This document shows positions 47,601-58,400 of a stretch of DNA of 64,000 bases, piece by piece. Source of the DNA: Pleodorina starrii (taxonomy: Eukaryota; Chlorophyta; Chlorophyceae; Chlamydomonadales; Volvocaceae); NCBI GenBank assembly GCA_030267565.1, contig BRXU01000042.1, positions 372,001 to 436,000 of the forward strand. Reading direction: 5' to 3'. The notes beneath the pieces were generated by a model. That model searched no databases, had not been told where the DNA came from, and worked only from the letters and a program-made list of their open reading frames with translations. The translations under genes and the position numbers were made by a program. How positions within the stretch are numbered: position 1 is the first letter of the stretch; each line of letters opens with the position of its first letter.

Positions 47601-48458
47601 ATGGCTGTCGTGAAGTGCGGCTTCGGATGTTTACCACCCGGTCTGACAGTCCTGACGACCGGGCGTCCACCACCGCCAGACGGAGACGTGAGTACCGCCA
47701 CGTACGTTCTTACAAAGTCGGAACTGCAAGGTGTGCTCCACCCCCCCCCCCCGCCCCGCCCCCCGATGACACACCAATCGCCGCACACGCAAGCGGGTCA
47801 CCGTCACATCCACATTCCCGTACAATTCGGCTCGCCCTGCTTTTGCCTCACCTCCCCCGGTCCTCTCATTCGGGCTTCTCCCTGCCCCTTCTCACGGGCT
47901 GCATGTGCCAGCCATATCGCCGGGTCCAAACCAGCACAGCACAGCGCCAAAAGGGGGGGGGCAGACCGTCCTTTACAGCCCAGCCAAAGCACCGGCGACC
48001 ACCACAGCCACCGCCAACAGCGCTTCCCCGAGAACCCCCTTCCAGACCTACCTCGTCCGGGCCCAGCCCATCCCACACCACCCCCACCCCCCAAGCACCC
48101 CGGAAAGCACTGAACACACACACACGCACAAGGCACAGTACCGGTAAGCGCTGCGCCCCATCAGCCCTTCCCCCTTCCTCCTTCCCCACCCCTCGACCCC
48201 TCAAAACAAAGCAACAAAGCGCCGTCCCGCACCCCGCACCCCCACATCACACACAGCCCGCTGCCCCTTCCCCCAGACCCGCGCAGCCCCCACCACCCAG
48301 CCGCCCCCGCCCCCTCAGCCCCCTCAGGCTCCCCAGCCTCCACCCCCCCCTCCCTCCTCGGCAAGTACCGCAGGCTGGGTGCGCTTCGTCGCCTCCGTCC
48401 CCATCGCTGCGATACCACCTTCACTGCCCCTCCCATCGGCCTCCCCACGCCGGGGCCC
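44625..48458. other. No resolved gene; contains GDPD-2 5' exon(s) and RSP6 3' UTR
   Basis: The start of GDPD-2 must lie in the first part, but I could not single out the exon. Further on, overlapping Pro/Ser/Arg-rich frames on both strands carry no recognisable motif. Minus-strand TGTAA motifs (plus TTACA at 47973-47977 and near 47710) lie 3' of RSP6 and may serve its polyadenylation. One GACCCGTGGGTC palindrome lies at 45666-45677. Confidence 0.5.
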
Positions 48459-51400
48459 CTACTCGTCCTCGTCCTCCTCCGGCGGTGCCGGCTTGGGCGG
48501 CAGCTCGTTGCTCTCCAGCAGCGGCTCCGCCCACTGCGCGGCGGGTGGCGGCGGCGGCGCGGGTGTGAAGTTCACCGCCTTGAGTCCCCAGCCCACGTAC
48601 AGGCTGGCGAAGTGGCGGCCGGCGCACGCGCACACGGCGCCTGGCCAGCGGTTGGACCGCACTCCGGCCACCTGGTTGCGCGTGGTGACGGAGGCGGAGG
48701 CGTGCAGGGGCGACCAGGCGGGTGGGGGCACGGGGTCGCCGTCGCGCAGGGCCAGCGGGTTGTCCTGGTCCAGGGGACTCAGCGGGGCGGGGCCCTCCTC
48801 CATCTCCTCAGCAGTCCAGAAGTTCTGGGGGGATGGGGGGTTCCGGGGGAGGTGGGAGGGCGGGAGGGAGGGCAGGGAGGGAGGGTGAAGGGGAGTGGAG
48901 ACGCGGCGTGGGGCGAGTGGAGTGAGGAGTGGATCGCGGATGGGAGCCATACCCGACGGACCGGACGGAACAACCCCCCACCCCACCCCACCCCAAAACA
49001 CACACGCCACGCCCTATACCGTAAACCATAAACCGTCCCATACACCTCGCCTTCCCTCCCGCCCCCCCCCCACAAACACACTTCCACCCACACCCTACAC
49101 ACCACACATACGCAAACGCCGCGCAGGTACGTACCTTCTCCGGCTCCTCCTCCTCGTCGGGCGGGTCGCGCTTGTACGTCACCGTACGGCCCTGGTCCTT
49201 GATGTGCGGGTAGCGGTGCGCCCAGTTGACCGGCAGGCCCATCTCCCGGCCCTTGAGCGGCTCCCACTCGTCGTTGGGCGACAGCTCGGCGCTGTCCTCA
49301 TCCGCCAGGAAGAAGCCCACCGGGCAGCACACCGTGGCGGAGGAGATGCGGGCGATGAGTGTGCGCAGGTACTCGGCCTCCTTGCCCGGGAAGGCGGGGT
49401 AGGCGGACACGGGCGCATCCAGGCGGCCGGTGAGGAAGCGGTGCAGCAGGCGGGAGGCCTTGAGCTGGTCGGGGGTGACGTACGGCAGCTGAGTCAGCGG
49501 GCCGCCCAGCGTGTTGGACACAAAGTAGATGTAGGCGTTGACGCCCTCGCCGTACGGCTCGTACGGCACGGTGCCCTCTGCGATTGGACGCGACGCGACG
49601 CGACGCAGGGCGATGGGAGAGGTGTGAGAGGCGCAGCAGAGGGGATGCACCGGGGGTGGTAGGAAGGAGTGAGGTGGTGGTGGTCGTTCCTGTTGTGCCT
49701 AGGTGGGTGGGGCTCACGGCTCCAGGAGGGGGTCAGCTCCAAAGCCACCAGCGGAAGCGGCTAAACTGGGACACGACAACAGGAAAGCACAGAGAATGGT
49801 GGAGGAGGTGGAAGGTGTGGAAGCGGTGGCATCGCGCAGTGCGAGCCGGCCCCCCGCGATGCCCTGAGCTTCCCGCCCGCCTCGCGCCCGCCCCTTCCCC
49901 GTCCCCGCCCGGCCCCGACTCCCCCTTTCCAACACGCCTACAAGCGACCCAAAACAAACACCTCCTCCCTCCCTCCCTCCCTCCCTCCCTCCCTCCCTCC
50001 CCCCTCCCCCCTCCCTCCGCTTGCCACTGCTACACTCTTCCCGCCTCTCTTCTCCCCTCCCCTCCCCACCGCCCCATGCGCCACCCACCCGGCGCCTCGG
50101 GCATATCCGGGTTGTCCTTGAGCGTGGTCTCAAACACGTAGTAGTCCGCCTGCGTTCCGAAGAACTTGCCGAAGAAGCGCACCGTGGCCACCCCGCGCTT
50201 GGCATCCTCCCCCAGCTTCTTCACTGCCAGCATGGCGGCCTGCATCTCGGGGCGGCCCAGACCCACACCCAGCGCGTCAAACAGATTGCCGTCGCCCTCC
50301 ACGTCCTCGCACTCAAACTGCGCAAAGACACACGGGGTGAGTTGAGTTGGGTTGAGTCGAGTTGGGTTGGGTTGATTTGGGATTTCAGAGTCCATTGGGG
50401 CGGCGCGCGAAGAAGTGTCGTGAGCGGGGTGTTATGAGTTTTTTTAGGGTTATGGTAGGGTATCACCGTATGGTGGTACGGTGGCGCCAGGCCCCAAGGT
50501 CCGCGCCGTGGCCGCCGCGCCGCCTGTCGCGCGCCCCGCCTCCCCCCGTTTGGTGTGTCAGCTGTTTCGCCCGCCCGCCACCTCATGTCCCTTGCCGTGT
50601 AGTTTACATTTATGCGGCAGGTCGGCAAAGGCAGCGCGGGCCAGTGCGCATCCCTGCGCGCCACTGCTCTACACGACCCCTTCCCCTCCCCTCATGGTCG
50701 CGCAGCAGTCTTGTCGTCGCGCAGGCCGTCATTGCCGGCAGGCCTAGGCGCGGTGGGAATAGCAAAGATACGGTGGACTACAGCGGTGGAAGGGGGCGGG
50801 GCCAGCGCCCCCAGCCCGGGTGAGGGTGCGCTGGGGGCGCTGGCCTCCTCTCACGTGCTGCTCCTGCTCCACCCACTCGCGTCGCCCACGTGATTCGCCT
50901 CCGTTCCTTCGCTGTGATAGCCCCTTTATGACCCACCCACTCGGCCGCCTGGTCGCCAAGTGCCCTCTGTCAAGACTGGACTGGTCCGGACTGGACTGGA
51001 CTGGACTGGAGGTGCTTCGACGGCGGCATCGGGCCGCAGGGGAAAGCCGACCTGGCCGCTTCGGCTGCACGGAGGCACGGGGCCCCGCTGCGTCCCTTCC
51101 TCCTCCCGAGTCCCAACCACCCCGAGAAACGCGTTTCGGTCCCCGGCCACCGGCCCTCATTGCGTTGCCCCCCCAGCGCTGCGCCGCGCCGGTGTCCTCT
51201 TCACTCTTCACTCCTCCCCTTTCCCCCTCCCTTCCCCCATCGCCGCGTGGTCTTGCGTCGGAGCAAGCAGGGCTGGTGTTCGCGTCCCGGGCCGCGCAGC
51301 CGTTTCGTTTCGTTTCCGTTTGGACTCCGACCAGCGACCCGAGGGAGATGCACCCCAGGGGCAACACCGGGGTGTTGGCCACCGCCAGCTCGCAGGACAG

Positions 51401-52157
51401 CTGGCTGGCTCCCCCGGCGGCCCCCCGGTTCCCGGCCCCCTGTTGTGCATACAGGCTGCGCACCGGCTGGGCACCGCCGTGTAACGACCCCAACCCAACA
51501 ACAACCGGATCCCGGCCGTGTACCCGCCCCCCCCTCCCTGCCCAGCCCAGCCGCCGTCAGCCCACTCACGTCGTTGGGCGCATCCGGCTCGATGGGTTCC
51601 CCGCTTTCGGGATCAAGCACCTCCGCGGGCTCCCTGTGCGACAAGGCGCGGGGGGTACAGGGATGGCTGAACGGAAAGGAAAGTCTAGGGTGCGGTGGCG
51701 AGCGAATCGATCTATGCACGCGGCGGGCATGTCAAGCTGCGGCACAATGCGCGATGCACCTGGTGAGGCTGGGCGGGGATCGCATGGTTGCAGCACAGCG
51801 GTTTTGGGGGGAGGGGGGGGGCAAGCCTCTTACCCGAACAAGGCGGCTGTCGCCACCGCCTTTGCCGCTGCTGCCGCCGACTGCAGTCAGGACCGCAGGC
51901 GCGCGTGAGGCACCATTAGATGCGTAAGAGTGGGGCCCAAGGGGGGCATGTCTTACTGTTGCGGGGACGAGCGGCACTGTGAGGCTCGCAGCTGGCGGTG
52001 TCGACAGCACGGCGGTCTCCAGCGCCTCTACGGCGTTCACCGGCCTGTCCTCCAGCACCTTGGCGAGCGCTAATGCAAGCTCATCGTATACGGAGTTGCC
52101 TTTGGTTGTCTTGCATTTCCGCAAGTAGGCTAGCGCTTGGCCAATATCCGCGGCCAT
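48459..52157 (-). CDS. RSP6: Radial spoke head protein 6
   Basis: Six exons (52157-51957, 51880-51834, 51633-51570, 50317-50089, 49577-49135, 48824-48459) give 449 residues in a continuous frame. The protein belongs to the radial spokehead family (RSP4/RSP6): it starts MAADIGQALAYLRK, continues with KVLEDRPVNAVEALETAVLS, the Ala-rich stretch, LDPESGEPIEPDAPN, VRFFGKFFGTQADYYVFE, NTLGGPLTQLPYVTPDQLKA and YVGWGLKAVNF, and ends in an acidic Pro/Glu tail. RSP6 sits in the head of the flagellar radial spoke, which signals between the central pair and the dynein arms. I call it RSP6 rather than RSP4 from the N-terminal wording (KTTKG, RPVNAVEALE). Exons 2 and 3 (47 and 64 bases) have the same length and phases as exons 3 and 4 of the RSP4 gene, but its large later exons lack introns that RSP4 keeps. 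Confidence 0.93.
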
Positions 52158-53266
52158 GGCCGACCGCCGCTACCCAATGAAAGCCTTTGTATCGGTGTAC
52201 ACGTTCACTATACTCGTTGTGTGGCAATCGAGCTGGCTACTGACACGAAATACTGCTGGCGATTGTTAGTTTGGAGGTAAACGTCGATGTGCAACAGGTG
52301 AAGGAACGTTAATTATATCTTTGTATAAAGTGAACCTTTCGATGATATAAAAATGCAGCTGGTGTAGGAGCGCGAGTCAGTGCATACAAGTTTGTGAGTA
52401 CATGATCCGGTCCACGGCAAGCAACACGCATTCGGCCATGCCCTCGGATGCTATGTTTAAACATGTACACTTATAAACCATGTCCCCGGCCCCATAACTG
52501 CATAAAACTTTCTCTCGCAGGTTATCTTGTGGGGTGTGTCGTCACACCCTCTTGTCCCAGAATGCTCCTGAGCCTCCGAGGGAGGCTGCTAGACAAGTTT
52601 CCTTCCCGTGTGCACAAGTTGTGACATTGCCGCTTGTGTACAGCTTGATTGGAGTCAAACAGCGGGATTTAAGAACCGCCCCGGTCACAGCCCCATACCC
52701 CTGTCTCATCGTGCTTACGGTTGGCTTTGGCCGGGCACTGTGCAACGGACCAGGGCATACATACCCCGCCTGGACATGTTCCATTATCGCTTCGCTGTTA
52801 GCTGCCGCTCGGCCACGCGCGATCGGTTCGCACTCCCCCTAGTGCACCTGTCCAAGTCCGGACCAATCCCGCATGGCCGTGCGTGCATGGCGGCCACGTC
52901 ACATGTTGCAAGTCCGATGACCGAACTTTGCGGCCCGAATGATGCTTGAACGTTGGATCCTCAGGCCTGAGGAGAGATGCATGTTACGCGGCATCTCCGG
53001 GTGGATCAGTACGGTAACGTACGACATTCCATACGCAGCACGGTCTGTGCATGACCAGGAGGATACGGCTGAACTCGGTTCATCGGCCCGGCACCACCAG
53101 GCATTGCAGTTAGTTTCCCATTCCTATTCGCTTATGCGCAAGGTGCCCCGATATTCACCGCTGCACGACGTCATCGGGGATGTCATTGAGCTATATTTTG
53201 GCGTAACTTGCAACGCAGTTCAACACGTCAGATGCATTAACACGAAACGTTAGCTGCACTTACCTT
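52158..53266. promoter_or_regulatory. Divergent promoter region, RSP6 and CMC4-like gene
   Basis: The start codons of RSP6 (52157, minus) and the CMC4-like gene (53284, plus) face away from each other over 1.1 kb. An A/T-rich stretch with TATAAAAAT occurs at about 52346. Other frames here carry no recognisable motif. Confidence 0.5.
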
Positions 53267-53287
53267 ATGAGTGGCCAGGAGCCATGA
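53267..53287 (+). promoter_or_regulatory. Six-codon upstream ORF overlapping the CMC4 start
   Basis: ATG at 53267 opens a frame MSGQEP that ends at TGA 53285-53287. The stop overlaps the main start codon (ATGA at 53284-53287). The two ATGs sit in a 17-base near-exact tandem duplication (ATGAGTGGCCA(G/A)GAG). Translation of this frame would compete with or feed re-initiation at the main ATG. Confidence 0.5.
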
Positions 53288-53514
53288 GTGGCCAAGAGGA
53301 GCGAGAGGAGGAATTACCGCCCACCCGTATGCGGTGCGATTTTCAGCAGCCCGACCCAAAATATGCATGTAAGCTGAAGGCCTGCGCCATCCAAGAGTGT
53401 CTAGCGAACAACGACTGCAATCAGCGCAAGTGCACTCGTGCAATTCAAGACCTCGTGGAGTGCTGCAAGACGCTGGCGGAGCCGTCCGTGCACTGCAAGG
53501 GGTTTAAGTTCTGA
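53284..53514 (+). CDS. CMC4: Twin Cx9C mitochondrial intermembrane-space protein, CMC4-like
   Basis: A 76-residue single-exon frame with a twin Cx9C motif: Cys29-X9-Cys39 and Cys50-X9-Cys60, plus further Cys at 18, 34, 45, 61 and 71. The wording ACAIQECLANNDC and CTRAIQDLVECC matches the CMC4/MTCP1-p8 family. These small proteins are imported into the mitochondrial intermembrane space by the Mia40 disulfide relay and are linked to respiratory chain assembly; the precise role of CMC4 is unclear. No cleavable presequence is needed or seen. TGTAA at 53738-53742 may be the polyadenylation signal. The gene is divergent from RSP6. A short upstream ORF overlaps its start. Confidence 0.85.
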   Translation: MSGQEEREEELPPTRMRCDFQQPDPKYACKLKACAIQECLANNDCNQRKCTRAIQDLVECCKTLAEPSVHCKGFKF

Positions 53515-55420
53515 TGGTCGTCACTCAAGTCCGGGGAACTGTTCCGTGACTCTCGTGACTAAGGATTCCGTAACTTGCCTGCACATCGGTGCAGTGATGT
53601 CTCGCGGAACCTGGACTTTGTCCTGCACTCGTGCTGGTGCAATTCATGCAGACGTTATACTCAGTTCGGGATCCGAGGATTATTACGCAAAGTTACAACT
53701 CACAAGCGGTGGGTGTTGTGGTGGTTATCTGGTTGAGTGTAACCGGTTGGACGTTACTGCCGGCATGCAAGCCCGCTGTTGAAGTGCGCGTTGGAGGCAG
53801 TCGGCATGGTACACCGTTGCCGTCATATCAGGTGGCGCTGCGGTAATTTCCGGTCTGACGGGGCGGGCCTGACACCACAAGTTGGTGTGTGGAGGGAACT
53901 TGGCTGCATGAATTGAACCTGGGCGATACCGCACTTCACTAGACGCTTTTGCTTTTGCGAACAGCAGTCCTTGACCCTTCGGTCCCGCCGGCCCTGCTTC
54001 ATGTAACAAGCGCGTACTGACTGCCTGGAGCAGGCGCCCTGGGACGGCCCCAGGCGAACCAGGACTCGCACAGCGCAGTCGCACATCGCCGTACGGCACT
54101 GATGCCGTACAGCACAGCTCCTCAGGACAGCCCCAAAGGAAACAGCGTCTCAAGAAACAGCGACTCGAAGGTACTGGCAGGCGCACGACCCACGGCGCCC
54201 CCGCCTTCCCCATCTCTTCCTCTCAGAAGCACTGGCAAAGATACCCTTCTGAAGCTGCATGGTCAATCAATGGCCGCTAAGTCAGCAAGCCGCAACGGTC
54301 GCAGCGGCATCAACCGCCTCCAGCGGCATGCGCACTTGCGCAGCCGTCTCTCACCATTGTGGGGAGTGCCTTCCCACACGAGGGCCGCGCTGGATGCCGG
54401 GTCGTACATACATCTCCCATTACAGCACCGCCACGCGCGGTGGCTTGCACCAACACCACCACCCCGGGGTGCAGGCCTCCGCATCGCAGCTTGCGAGGGC
54501 TCCTGTGGGACGAGCTGGTGACCCACCGTTCAGGCCATTCAGGTGCTGCAACACGTCATCAGCGCGGCGACCGCTGATTGACAACGTTCGCATTCACACT
54601 CACACACAGGTGTTCCCGTCATCTCGACGCCCAACCCAGGGCGACCTTGTGAACTGGCCACCAAAGTTTTACCCGGTCTTGAATGGGCCGTTTTACAGTG
54701 GACGGACGGACGGACGGACGGGCCCCAAAGGACCGATCACCAGTGCACACCAGAAACACCTGCAGACACTGCCGCGGCCGAATGAGCTTAAACGGCGGTC
54801 TTCCTGGGAAGCCTACAGCATGCACTAGCCACCTCTCCGGTCTCCGGGGCACCAGACGAGCGTTCGACCCCGTCCCGGCCCTTTTAGCCCAAAGCCTGCA
54901 AGTCAACCAGTCCCAGACACTGGCAGCTGGGAAAACACCACCAGCGAAACCCCGACCACCCAATCCCGTCGTCAAGATGCCGCGGGCCGCGCCTTGTATG
55001 TCATCGGTGCAGCGTCAAAGCCACACACACACCAAAAGCACCACGACCCCCTGGCTCCCCCCCCTTTAGCAATACCTCGCCCTCGCCGTGTGAGCCAAGA
55101 GCCGCTCCAGTGCCGCGCCCGGACAGGCTGGCAGTCCAGCCCAAGTGCCTTCCCCTCTAAACGCCACATTACGCCCGACCAGCACCACATAACACCACCA
55201 AAAGCGCCTCGTGCGCCGGGCCGCACGCGGGGCCCTGTTTCTCCCGCCCGCTCGCCAGCCGCCTCTCCCATCCCCCAACCAGCGCCTCCTCGTAAACCTG
55301 CCAGCCGTAAAATCCCCAGCCCCCAGTTCCGCTTCCCCAGTCCTCCTCCCCGTCCCCCAGCGGCGGCCTCCCTCCCCACACCAGTCCCCCTCAGCCGCCT
55401 CCTCCGCCTCCTCCGCCCCC
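53515..55420. other. Intergenic between CMC4-like gene and RSP4
   Basis: The 3' ends of the CMC4-like gene (plus) and RSP4 (minus) converge here. It contains a short perfect hairpin GTACGGCA-CTGA-TGCCGTAC (54091-54110), a (GGAC)5 run near 54700, and a minus-strand TGTAA (plus TTACA, 54693-54697) that could serve RSP4. No other gene was recognised. Confidence 0.55.
54091..54110. other. 8-bp hairpin built from two GTACGGCA octamers
   Basis: GTACGGCA and its complement TGCCGTAC are separated by four bases (CTGA). The arm is the same octamer that is over-represented across the window. Confidence 0.9.
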
Positions 55421-58400
55421 TCAGTCCTCCGCCTCCTCCTCGTCCTCCGGCGGCGGCACCGGCTTGAGCTCCAGCTCCTGCGTCTCCACCGCCGCCCAGT
55501 CGAACTCCGCAGCCACCGGCGGCGGCGGCAGCGGCACAAACGGCGCGTTCTTGACGCCCCAGCCCACGTAGACGCACGTCCACACGCCCTCGCGGCCGCC
55601 GCACACGGCTCCCGGCCACACCAGGCTGCGCAGTCCGCCCGCCTGCTTCTTGACGGCCTCGCTGGAGGAGCTGTACAGCGGCGTCCAGGCGGCCTGCTCG
55701 CCGGGCAGCTGGGCGTCCTCCTCCAGGGAGGCAAGCAGGTCGGGGCCCTCCTGCGGAAGGAGGGGAGGGGGAGGGGGAGGGCAGGGAGGGGAGGGAGGAA
55801 TGGGTCTTGAGGAAGCAGAGAAGGGGACCGGCATGTAAGGGCTATGTCTCCACGGAAAGGCTGGAGACCGAGAGCGGTAAATACGTAGTAGTGCGTAACG
55901 AAGGGATAGTGGGCCAAGGTAGCTTCGGGGGCTTGGGCTCGACGCGCCGTGCCGCTCTGCCCCCCTTACCTATGACGCATTTCACACACACCCACACACA
56001 CCCCTCACAACCCCTCCTGCGGTATCAGAGCCGCCGCTGGGGAACCTCAGCCACCACCGCGGTCCCATCCCTAGCATTGTAGCACACCTCCCCCTCCCCT
56101 CCTTACCTCCAGCTCGTCCTCGTTGTAAAACTCGTCCTCATCCGCGTCCTCCGGGAGCTCCCGCTTAAACACCTCGCACCGGCCCTGGGACTTGAGGTGC
56201 GGCCGGCTGAGGGGGCGAGGGGGCGGGAGAGGGAGGAAGGGACGGGGGCAGCAGCGGAGGGCGCGGGCAGGGGCGGGTCAAGAGGGGACACCCGAGCGAC
56301 CGTCACAAACCCAAGAGAGCCACAGGAGCCGCTGCGCTCGTGATGCCCGTCTCCTCATCCTTGCCCTCGCAAAACCCCCGGGTGGTGGTGTCACCCTTCC
56401 CGCCCGCATCCCCCTTCCCTGCAAGATCCGAGCCGCAGCCCCTGCTCTCCACCAATAACAGTTTCGCAACTGCACCTTCACAAGCCCCTCCTCCCTTCTC
56501 TCCCGCCCGGACCCAGCCACTCACACGTGCACCCAGGCCGACGGCACCGCCAGCTCCCGGCCCGGCGGCGGCTCCCAGTCCTCCGCCGCCTCCAGCTCCT
56601 CCGTCTCGTCGTTCAGCCCGTAAAAGTCCGTCGGCGCCACCACCGTCGCGGCGCCGATGCGCGCGATGAGGGCCCGCAGGTAGTTGGCTTCGTTGCCCGG
56701 GAAGGCGGGGTAGGTGGAGACGTGGCTGGTCAGGCGGCCCGTCAGAAGCTTCTTGATGCGCCTGCTGGCCTTGACCTGCACGGGCGAGTGGGAATGACAA
56801 AGTAAGATACCGCAGCAGAGGGACGGAAGCGAGCGGGAGCTGGGAATTATAGGTTGGGATTGGTTGATGCTGCAGGAATAGACCGACACCAACCGCTCCA
56901 GTCCGTCAAACAAGCCAGCCGAGCGGTCGAGACCGTAAGCTGGGCCGTGTTGGGTGGGTGATGACAAGGGCGGCGAATCAGGGTCCGGGAGCGCGGTCGC
57001 AGTCAAGAAGGGCCGGCTGTTAGATGAGGGCGCAACCCCAAGGACACAAAATGGAGAGCCTGCCGGTGTGTCTGTGTGCGGGTGGCCGGCTGTCCGGCGA
57101 GTGAGGGCCACCCGGGCGGCCGCACCTGGGCTGGTGTTACATTGGGCAGGCGGGTGAGTGGTCCCCCCAGTGCGGAGCAGACCAGGTAGGTGAACTTGTT
57201 GGCACCGGTGCCGGGAGCCTCGGGAGGGACCTCCTCGGGGGCCGCGCTCGCGGAGCCCGCGGGGCCTGTCCCCGAGGCGGCGGCGGGCGCTGTGGCGGGG
57301 TGGAGGGGAGTAGGGAGGGATGGAGGGAGAGGAATGGGCGGGTGCGCGTTGGAACAGGTTGGGTTGGAACCGGGGCAGAGGGCGGTGAAAGGGGACCGGG
57401 AGGGATGGAGGGGTCGGGTAGGAAGGCAGGGCGGGGGGCCGGGCCGGGCCTCGCAGGGAAGCAAAGCAGGCGGCGGCGCGGCCCTCGTAACAGGCCGCGA
57501 GCTGGGGGCTGACGTCCCCTGGCTTTGGCCCCTCGCGCGGTACGCCCCCCTCCCTGACCGCTCCTCCGACGTCTCGCCTCGCCTCCCATCCTCCCGCCGC
57601 CGCATCCCCTTCCCTCTCCTCTCTCCAGCTCCCCGCGGCTCTCACCTTGCCCCTCCGCCGCCGGCGTGTCCGCCGCCGCCGGCGCGGCGGCCGCCACTCC
57701 CTCCGCGGCTTTGGCTCCCTCCTTGAAGGCCACCTCGAACACATAGTAGTCCGCGTACAGCCCCATGAACTTGCCGAAGAAGCGCACCGACTTGACTGCC
57801 AGCTTGGGGTCCTCACCGATGCGCTTGGCGGCCAGCGCCACGTTGAGGCCCACCTGGGTTGGGTCGGGTTGAATTGGGTTGGATTGGGTTGGGTCGGGTG
57901 GCGTGCTTGGGCTGAATTGAGGTGGGGTGCGCATCAACGTCCCGTCCCGTCCCGTCCCGTCCCGTCCCGTCAAGCAATAACAAGGGCTGGCAGGAGGTCA
58001 TGCCAGGTGTTGTGCGGTGCGGTATGAAGTATGACGGTGCGATGCGCCACGGTCGAGTGGCAGGAGGCAAAAGGCACGGGTGCTGATTGGTGTATTGTTC
58101 GGTTTGGCGGTAGGGTGTGGTGCGGTGCGGTGCGCTGCATGACAGGGTGCGTTCGCAAGGAAGGTATGTCGTTGGGAAAGTATCGTGTCGCCCGAGTGCG
58201 TTCCCGAGGCCGGGTCGCCAAATCGAGTCACGCGTCGGTTCATACACACACAGGCTCGCTTCGGTCTGCTTGCTTCCTCCGCCCCTCCCGGGACCCACCT
58301 CGCGGCCCAGACCCACTCCCAGGCAGTCCAGCACCATGGACGCGCCAGACATGTTCTCGCACTCAAACTGCAAGGGTGTAAACGGCAGGCGTACGTAAGC

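Noticed and set aside
47480..48568. 362-codon plus-strand Pro/Arg/Ser-rich frame
   Set aside because: Low complexity, running into the antisense of RSP6, with no recognisable motif, start context or splice site.
48895..49662. 255-codon plus-strand frame antisense to RSP6
   Set aside because: It mirrors the strongly biased GC-rich RSP6 coding exon and has no domain of its own.
57003..57973. Long Pro/Arg/Thr-rich minus-strand frames spanning RSP4 introns
   Set aside because: They read through confirmed GT-AG introns of RSP4. Only the exon parts carry radial spoke sequence.
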